From the NCBI GenBank assembly GCA_033675265.1, contig JAUJYZ010001518.1:1-64000 (forward strand): DNA of 64,000 nt, written 5' to 3'. Shown one piece after another: positions 36,901 to 45,200 of this stretch (position 1 is its first letter; each line of letters starts with the position of its first letter). Both the position numbers and the translations under genes were made by a program. The stretch comes from Actinostola sp. cb2023. Its lineage: Eukaryota; Cnidaria; Anthozoa; Actiniaria; Actinostolidae. The notes beneath the pieces are model-generated. The model was not told the origin of the DNA. It ran no database searches and saw only the letters and a program-made list of their open reading frames with translations.

Positions 36901-39160
36901 TCCCCACGTGGGAGGGGGCATCCCAGGGGTGTCTGTCACAGGGTGTCTGTCACAGGGTGTCTATCCCATGTGGGAGGGGGCATCCCAGGGTGTCTGTCAC
37001 AGGGTGTCTGTCACAGGGTGTCTGTCCCACGTGGGAGGGGGGATCCCATGGTGTCTGTCACATGGTGTCTGTCCCACGAGGGAGGGGGGATGCCAGGGTG
37101 TCTGTCAAAGGATCTGTCCTGCATGGGAGGGGGGGGATCCCAGGGTGTCTGTCAAAGGATCTGTCCTGCATGGGAGGGGGGATCCCAGGGTGTCTGTCAA
37201 AGGATCTGTCCTGCATGGGAGGGGGGATCCCAGGGTGTCTGTCAAAGGATCTGTCCTGCATGGGAAGGGGGATCCCAGGGTGTCTGTCAAAGTATCTGTC
37301 CTGCATGGGAGGGGGGATCCCAGGGTGTCTGTCAAAGGATCTGTCCTGCATGGGAGGGGGGATCCCAGGGTGTCTGTCAAAGGATCTGTTCTGCATGGGA
37401 GGGGGGATCCCTGGGTGTCTGTCAAAGGATCTGTCCTGCATGGGAGGGGGGATCCCAGGGTGTCTGTCAAAGGATCTGTCCTGCATGGGAGGGGGGATCC
37501 CAGGGTGTCTGTCAAAGGATCTGTCCTGCATGGGAGGGGGGATCCCAGGGTGTCTGTCAAAGGGTCTGTCCTGCATGGGAGGGGGGATCCCAGGGTGTCT
37601 GTCAAAGGGTCTGTCCTGCATGGGAGGGGGGATCCCAAGGTGTCTGTCAAAGGATCTGTCCTGCATGGGAGGGGGGATCCAAGGGTGTCTGTCAAAGGAT
37701 CTGTCCTGCATGGGAGGGGGGATCCCAGGGTATCTGTCAAAGGATCTGTCCTGCATGGGAGGGGGCATCCCAGGGGTGTCTGTCACAGGGCGTCTGTCCC
37801 ACGTGGGAGGGGGCATCCCAGGGGTGTCTGTCACAGGTTGTCTGTCACAGGGTGTCTATCCCACATGGGAGGGGGCATCCCAGGGGTGTCTGTCACAGGG
37901 TGTCTGTCACAGGGTGTCTGTCCCACGTGGGAGGGGGGATCCCAGGGTGTCTGTCCCACGTGGGAGGGGGGATCCCATGGAGTCTGTCACAGGGTGTCTG
38001 TCCCACGTGGGAGGGGGCATCCCAGGGTGTCTGTCACAGGGTGTCTGTCCCACGTGGGAGGGGGCATCCCAGGGTGTCTGTCACAGGGTGTCTGTCCCAC
38101 GTGGGAGGGGGCATCCCAGGGGTGTCTGTCACAGGGTGTCTGTCCCATGTGGGAGGGGGCATCCCAGGGTGTCTGTCACAGGGTGTCTGTCCCACGTGGG
38201 AGGGGGCATCCCAGGGTGTCTGTCACAGGGTGTCTGTCCCACGTGGGAGGGGGCATCCCAGGGGTGTCTGTCACAGGGTGTCTATCCCATGTGGGAGGGG
38301 GCATCCCAGGGTGTCTGTCAAAGGATCTGTCCTGCATGGGAGGGGGGATCCCAGGGTGTCTGTCAAAGGGTCTGTCCTGCATGGGAGGGGGGATCCCAGG
38401 GTGTCTGTCAAAGGATCTGTCCTGCATGGGAGGGGGGATCCCAAGGTGTCTGTCAAAGGATCTGTCCTGCATGGGAGGGGGGATCCCAGGGTGTCTGTCA
38501 AAGGATCTGTCCTGCATGGGAGGGGGGATCCCAGGGTGTCTGTCAAAGGATCTGTCCTGCATGGGAGGGGGGATCCCAGGGTGTCTGTCAAAGGATCTGT
38601 CCTGCATGGGAGGGGGGATGCCAGGGTGTCTGTCAAAGGATCTGTCCTGCATGGGAGGGGGGATCCCAGGGTGTCTGTCAAAGGATCTGTCCTGCATGGG
38701 AGGGGGGATCCCAGGGTGTCTGTCAAAGGGTCTGTCCTGCATGGGAGGGGGGATCCCAGGGTGTCTGTCAAAGGATCTGTCCTGCATGGGAGGGGGGATC
38801 CCAAGGTGTCTGTCAAAGGATCTGTCCTGCATGGGAGGGGGGATCCCAGGGTGTCTGTCAAAGGATGTCCTGCATGGGAGGGGGGATCCCAGGGTGTCTG
38901 TCAAAGGATCTGTCCTGCATGGGAGGGGGCATCCCAGGGGTGTCTGTCACAGGGCGTCTGTCCCACGTGGGAGGGGGCATCCCAGGGGTGTCTGTCACAG
39001 GTTGTCTGTCACAGGGTGTCTATCCCACGTGGGAGGGGACATCCCAGGGGTGTCTGTCACAGGGTGTCTGTCACAGGGTGTCTGTCACAGGGTGTCTGTC
39101 ACAGGGTGTCTGTCACAGGGTGTCTGTCACAGGGTGTCTGTCACAGGGTGTGGTGGGAGG
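21916..39160. repeat. 17-kb two-family minisatellite with higher-order structure
   Basis: Family A units are 47 bp (GTGTCTGTCACAGGG, then TGTCTGTCCCACGTGGGAG, then GGGGCATCCCAGG), often with extra 15-bp GTGTCTGTCACAGGG copies. Family B units are 45 bp (GTGTCTGTCAAAGGATCTGT, then CCTGCATGGGAGGGGGGATC, then CCAGG). B units form blocks at about 23748-24410, 26582-27117, 27920-28857, 32763-33430, 33893-34143, 35032-35653, 37097-37757 and 38308-38935, separated by A-rich stretches. Most blocks open with the junction variant CACATGGTGTCTGTCCCACG. A further repeat of about 1338 bp (A stretch plus B block) is seen between 26548 and 27886. The right edge (39048-39150) is a pure 15-bp tandem. Plus-strand frames of over 1000 codons occur because neither unit contains a stop in some or all frames. 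No initiation context, splice structure or codon preference supports translation. Confidence 0.95.
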
Positions 39161-39179
39161 GGGACAACCCAGGGTGTGT

Positions 39180-39677
39180 GCCTGGAGAGTTGTTACTGTT
39201 CTCTAACATAGTAATACGTACATGTAGTGTGATTTATTATGAAAATAATTATTTACAAAAATCATTGTGATTGCAGGTTTGTGAGGTACATAGATCATTG
39301 CATAACCCTTCCTTGATGTTGGGTTCCAGAAGTTTAAGCTCTATCATTATAGTCGTTTTTGTAGGAGTGGCAAATGATGGTACCGTGACACTCAAATGGC
39401 TTCCTTTCTGAACCAATCAAAAAGTGTGCAGATGCATCTCGTCCAATCAAACTTTTTCAATACTATACGGCATATGGCACGGTACTGTAACTTTCCCACT
39501 CATATGAAAACATCTCTATTAAAATATATGCTGTACAGACAACCTTTTAGAGGATGACCGTATTTCATACTGGTAATTAACTAAGTAAAAACCTCTATTA
39601 ACAGATATACACATCATCTAGATCTAGATATATTATTTATACACATCTCTATTGGAAATTGACTGTAAATGCTACAA
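39180..39677. other. Spacer, no gene seen
   Basis: Unique sequence lies between the 17-kb array and the stop codon of the folate-receptor-like exon. It would contain the 3' UTR of that minus-strand gene. A minus-strand AATAAA at 39237-39232 is a candidate poly(A) signal, about 440 nt past the stop. Nothing else is recognisable. Confidence 0.4.
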
Positions 39678-40151
39678 CTACACTAACCAGTAGTTCATTA
39701 AAACTAAGAAAAACAGAGTTATCATCAATAAACTGCTTTCTGCACGACAATGAGACGTGCTACCAAATAATGATGAATCGAAGTCAAAACATCTTTCATA
39801 ACGACTTTCCACAACATTGAATAACTGAGCTTCACAGAACTTCTGGCCATTTTCATATTTCTTTCCAATCGTTTCACCATTGTAGGTTGCATCTTTGCAC
39901 TGACTGTAGATCTGACTGCAGTATGAGGTGCAAATGTGGAGTCTTTGTGATCTAAACCAGTACTCTTGCTCAGGGCTGCAGAAATAGCACATCAAGTAAT
40001 TCATGAGATTGTAACATTTTGAGTTGCTTGTTTTCCAGCGGCATCATTGCTTTGAAGACTGACGTGACTTCTGTGTGTCTGCAGCATGACTGTTCTTTAT
40101 ACCATGTGCAGTTTGATAGGCTGTAAGCCTCCTTTGGTGTTCTGCCTCCCC
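39678..40151 (-). CDS. Folate-receptor-like GPI-anchored protein, last exon, with frame break
   Basis: The exon starts after the acceptor TTTCCAG (complement of 40152-40158). It encodes a cysteine-rich domain with the spacing of the folate receptor/riboflavin-binding family: WYKEQSCC, then KCYNLMNYLMCYFCSPEQ, then HICTSYCSQIYSQCKDA, then FCEAQLF and RCFDFD. It finishes in a hydrophobic tail (SSLLMITLFFLVLMNYWLV) before the stop at 39678. Such a tail is what a GPI-attachment signal looks like, and folate receptors are GPI-anchored. The domain needs a frame change at the four-base T run at 40017-40020: with three T (AAA on the minus strand) the frame continues from LENKQL into KCYNLM, whereas the sequence as given stops after FLQP. 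The first exon(s), including the signal peptide, should lie to the right and were not identified. Ligand unknown. Confidence 0.7.
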
Positions 40152-40221
40152 CTGGAAACATGAAGTTCAAAGTCATTAACAATCTTATAACCCTGTTGAT
40201 CTTACAGGGGGGTTCCCCCTA

Positions 40222-40277
40222 CCCCCCCCCCCCCCCCCCCCCCCCCTACCCCCCCCCCCCCCCCCCCCCCCCCCCCC
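40222..40277. repeat. Poly(C) tract
   Basis: About 55 bases of C interrupted by one TA at 40247-40248, in the intron 5' of the folate-receptor-like exon. Length in the assembly is unlikely to be exact. Confidence 0.9.
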
Positions 40278-40417
40278 AGTGTTATGTCTGGCACCCAACA
40301 TCAGCAGTAGTATATATATTTACTGCAAAAAAGGAGTAAATAATAATAAAAATGAATTATTGTTCGAAATATTGCTCATCTACAATGAGATAGTGTGTAA
40401 ACTATTTCCATATAATA

Positions 40418-40974
40418 ATAATAATAATAATAATAATAAAATAATAATAATAATAACAAGACGCTCTACTAGCGTGAACTTGGGCTTCTTAATAAAGCTG
40501 TTTTGATAGATTTTAAATGTAAAACCTAATAGCTTGTATCATCATACAGAAGTAGTTTTAGCCTACATGTATTACTTGCAGAATTTAAGTCACTCGTTGC
40601 GTGACTCAGTAGAGCATACATACGTAATTAGCTTCAACACTCACACTCCTAGCTGACAGCTGCATGGCGAAGCACATTTCGATTACCTTGCAAGAAACGA
40701 TTTCACAAACTCAATACTGAATTACGATCGAGTTCTTACTAAGCCACAGACATCCGTTAGAAATACACTTTCAGACAGAATTGCAAGGCCAAAAAGTATT
40801 CTCTAGGATATTTGCATATTTACTAAGCAGTATTAATGAACGACTCGACTGGCTCGAGCAAGGGAGCACGGCAAAATCCTTTTTGAATGCTGCTGGTGAT
40901 TTGATTTATCGTTACGTACGTCTGCCATCTTGAATTTCGTTGATAAGCTGCTGACCACAACTTCTGTATACTCA

Positions 40975-41005
<31 letters not shown>

Positions 41006-41097
41006 GCGCATGCGCTATGGTGACCACTTGCACATTTGGCGTATACCAAGAATAACCGTCTGTAATCTTAGACTTGGGCGTTCCACAGGAAGCCCAA
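40418..41097. mobile_element. Interspersed repeat, copy 1, with structured ends and (AAT)n flanks
   Basis: After an (AAT)n run comes GACGCTCTACTAGCGTGAAC then TTGGGCTTCT. The other end is CTTGGGCGTTCCACAGGAAG then CCCAAG and again (AAT)n. Copy 2 at 48345-49056 has the same two ends and shares interior words (TCGTTGCGTGACT, CGATTTCACAAACTCA). No ORF of note is present. Both ends can fold (ACGCT...AGCGT; CTTGGGC...GCCCAAG). The class is uncertain; a SINE-like or other non-autonomous element is plausible. Confidence 0.5.
40966..41006 (+). pseudogene. U6 snRNA fragment
   Basis: GTATACTCAAAAATTGG followed by AACGATACAGAGAAGATTAG and CATG matches U6 snRNA from the TATACTAAAATTGG region through the ACAGAGA box to AGCATG, with a 2-3 base insertion early on. 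From 40975 the match is uninterrupted for 32 bases. The downstream GGCCCCTGCGCAAGGATGAC part of U6 is absent, and the 5' stem is not recognisable. It is therefore a truncated retro-copy or chimeric insertion, not a functional gene. It lies inside repeat copy 1. Confidence 0.7.

Positions 41098-41177
<80 letters not shown>
41098..41177. repeat. (AAT)n microsatellite
   Basis: An essentially pure ATA/AAT run of about 80 bp directly follows the terminal hairpin of repeat copy 1, as a target-primed retroelement tail might. Confidence 0.9.
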
Positions 41178-41179
<2 letters not shown>

Positions 41180-42225
41180 TAACAACTTAATAAATGCATA
41201 ATCTAATGTTATTTGGCTTATTCTTGGAAGAATTCTTACTAATCTAGCGAACTTCCAAAATGCACATACAAATATATAACAAGGCCAGGGTCAGGTCTTC
41301 GTGTACTGTACTTGGTCTTGTGTTGTAGCTGCACAAAAGTCCTGGCTATTGTTCTATTGTTGTGCAGCTACACGAAGACCTTGCCAAAGTATTTGCCTCG
41401 TTACATGTTTAAAAATACAGTTACTTAAAACACAATCATGTGTTCCTCCTCTTTGGTTCAGTGTCTATCAATCAACTACGACAATAATAACAATCGATGG
41501 AGCTTATTAGCTGTCAGTGAATCTAGATGGCTTGTTTGGACTCCGCTTCGCGTGTTTGAGAATTTTATAACAATACTATGCCAAGCTTGTATGTACATTT
41601 GATCTCAAATTGTACCTTATGTAAGCTTCTCCCGCCTGATCAATCGGTAATAATAATGTCAAAGTCCAAGAGTAATCTTGGCTTTTGGCACGGTTTCATA
41701 TTTCATACAGGAAGAGCAAGAAGCCACAGAGATTCTTTTTGATTCAACAACAGAAAACGCGGAAATCGGGTCAGGATCTATCAAAACACACCTTATGCTT
41801 TGTGATTTCACGCTCCAATGGCGCTATATTTCAATCTGTGGTAATTAAACATCAATTGTGCATTTCACAACGACACAAGGTGCAGACAGACTAGAATTCT
41901 ATTGATGATATCGAATGAAACGCTTAGCCCTGCAGAACTGGCTGATATCACACTGAGAACTTACCAAAATACGTGCAATGACGATATTGTGTGTACTGGC
42001 CATCGCACAGTGCTACAAGAAGAAGATGTAACAAGACAAGTTGTAAAACTACACCTCCGATCGCCATCTTGTTTGTTTGTTGTGTCGATCTCCACCTGTC
42101 TGTCACACGTGGGTTCCTCGTGCCAAAATATCCCGAAGATTATCGGAACAACTTCGGTCAGTCCGAATAAATACGATTATTTCCGAGATTTCACGAAATA
42201 TTTCCGAGGCTTTTAGAAAATCAAA
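41178..42225. other. alg3 upstream region, no further gene seen
   Basis: This is the presumed promoter and 5' UTR of alg3 (plus) and possibly the 5' part of the minus-strand folate-receptor-like gene. A short inverted pair around 41290-41390 (GGTCTTCGTGTA with GTAGCTGCACAA, and their complements) marks a small MITE. No TATA box or clear core element is identifiable. Short frames on both strands have no family features. Confidence 0.4.
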
Positions 42226-45200
42226 ATGGCTGTCGTGAGGAAGAAGAGAGGAAGAAAGGAGAAGACAAAAATAGACCTAAAAACGGTCGTTGAGTGGCTG
42301 AAATCTTTATTCTTGGATCCTAAAAACACATGGATTATTGCACTGGTTCTATTTTGCGGGGAAATTGTTGTGAATGCCGCAGTGATTTGGAAAATTAGAT
42401 GTTAGTACATTTCACAAATAACAATATTTTATATGTAATTATTTGTATATTTTCTTTTTTATATTGCATTTTTAAAGTTGAATACCCACACTGAATGCTC
42501 TTATATCTCATCATTTTGTAAATGTTTGAATCTTGAATATATTACTGCAAAGCATCATGGGATTGTTTTGGTATACACTACATCTATGGCAACTTTATAT
42601 ATAGCTAATGAGGGTTTATCAGGTAATTTCAAAACTCATCGGACAAAAAAATGATTATCATTTCTGGAAAGAGCTCGTTGAAATTAGTAAAAATGTGAAG
42701 TTTGGAAAAGATCGCTCCACAAATTACGAAGATATGAATTTTCAAAAATCGAAATTTTGTATGAAAACCTTTGTTGGAGGCAAGAGTTGCCTCCAAGCAT
42801 AATTTCCAAAGGTTTTCATATAAAATTTCGATTTTTGAAAATTCATATCTTCGCAATTTGTGGAGCGATCTTTTCGAAACTTCACATTTTTACTAATTTT
42901 AACGAGCTCTTTCCAGCTATGATAATCATTTTTTGTCCGATGAGTTTTGAAATTACCTGATAAACCCTCATTGCATAATCGTTGTCAGGTTGAAAATCAT
43001 AAATCATAGAAGCTAAGACCGCAAGGAGAGATGGGAAATCAGTTCATAACCCGCATTACATGCAGATATATTCAATGTTCTCGTAGTTTTAAAGGTACAT
43101 GTATATATGAGCTATTTAACTAAGATCCTACAAGTCTGGATAAAAAGGTCGATGATTTGACGGTGTTATTTGAGAGTTTTAATTTCCCAGAATTCCTTTT
43201 GGTCATAGCTTTCATGATTTTCAACCCGACAACGATTATGCAATTAGCTATATACAATGCTAATTATGTGGTGTGACTATGGTTTGTTGAGTATATCTTT
43301 GTTATTCTATATACAATCGACAGATACAGAGATAGACTGGCAAGCATACATGTCTGAGGTTGAAGGCGTCATCAATGGGACATATGACTACTATGAACTA
43401 AAAGGAGACACTGGACCATTAGTGTAAGCAGATTTCTAGAAATGAACAATCCACTGTCTTGTTGTATCACAAAAGTTGTGAAAACATGGTCGCAAATCAA
43501 TGGACCAGTAGACAATAGGTTATGCAACAAGATGGCACAAGGATAGCAACTACAAAAATTTAATGACATGCTAAACTTTTGCCATTGACGTCCTCTCACT
43601 GTCCTATTGTTACATATACCTGTTTAGTGAAACAAAAAGGAACTGGAAGAGCCTAAAGGGAGCTGTAGAATAAACCATTATTATTGTGGTCCATTACTAA
43701 ATTAATCATTAAAAATAAATTAATGCCAAATGGGTCTGTTATTAGTTATCCTGCAGGATTTGTGTACATATATGGTGGTCTGTACTACATAACCAACAAA
43801 GGAATAGACATAAGAACTGCGCAGTACATCTTTGCAGCCTTATACCTTGCGACACTGCTAGTGGTTTTTACAATTTATCAGAAGACATCTAAGGTATGTG
43901 TACGATATGACCATGATTGTTGATGTGCGACCATGTAAATTTCACCTTCAGACTGCCTAGACAGCTGTCAATGATTGTTAAATTTGCATTGTTCATTGCA
44001 GATTTGTCATTGTTCTGTTTAAGGTTCCACCGTACGTGTTTTTCTTCATGTGTTGCGGCTCATATCGCATCCACTCAATCTACACACTACGGCTCTTCAA
44101 TGACCCTGTTGCTATGTTCTTCTTGTATGTGGCAGTTGTCTGCTTTATTTATAATCACTGGAATCTAGGTTGTGTAATGTTTAGGTGAGTACTGCTATTA
44201 CCTTGCACTGCAGTGTTTTCATTTGGCCATGACCCATGACATCCAACATCCAACATTTAGCAATATGCCTTTTTGTTCAAAATTTATTTTGTATGTTTCT
44301 TCCAACCACCCCACGTTCAGCCGTGGATGTGAAAACACTGTCATACACTGATTTTTATCTCTCTGTCAATCCCCAACTAGGTTATAAACTAACCTTAGTG
44401 AATTACTTGTATGGCTCTGGTTTTATTTCCTAGTCTTGGTGTTAGCGTTAAGATGAATATTTTACTCTTTGCACCTGGACTGTTGTTGGTTCTTCTCATG
44501 ACTTTTGGTGTCTGGAACTCCATCCCAAGACTAGCAATATGTGCTGTAATACAGGTATGCAATATACTGCAGGGGCGTAGCGTGCATATACGCACATACA
44601 CACGTGCGTACAATTTAAAATACTTAAAATATAAATATTATAAGAAACATAAAAATATTAAAAAAAAAGAAATCTAAGACAAAATCTTAACAGCTGAATC
44701 AGTTTAAACTTCCTGGAAACTACTATCAGAAGGCAGGAAAATGCTATTTTGGAGACCCTATACCTCAAACATTTTCGGGGAGCATGCCCCAATAAATTTC
44801 CCCTTGCAGTCAGTCATTGTAGGCATGTATAATGATAATTGTAGTTAGTACAGTCAAACAAAATAAATACCAAAAAACTGGCTTCGTCTCGGGTTGTTAT
44901 ATCGCTATTAGCGATATATAACGGTAGCAGTATTGCTGGTTTGCAATACACGTCACGGCGGCCATCTTGGTTGAACTTCAACAAAAGATTGCTCATTAGT
45001 GTCTATTGTTTGTTCAACCAACATGGCCGCCGTGTCTTTATCTCTTGATTCTCAAGGGATTGATTGAAAACCAAGAATATAACCCGTTTACATAAATCAT
45101 TTACATAACCTATACATAGATCCTTTATATTTAACCTTTACAATGAAATCCCCCCAAAAAACTGAGTGACAAATACATTTTACTATGTATCATGTAGCGA

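Noticed and set aside
23658..38904. Minus-strand Pro/Asp-rich 15-residue repeat frames over the B blocks
   Set aside because: 45-bp units keep frame, so these are shadows of the same array.
40975..41006. Functional U6 snRNA gene
   Set aside because: The 3' two-thirds of U6 and its terminator are absent.
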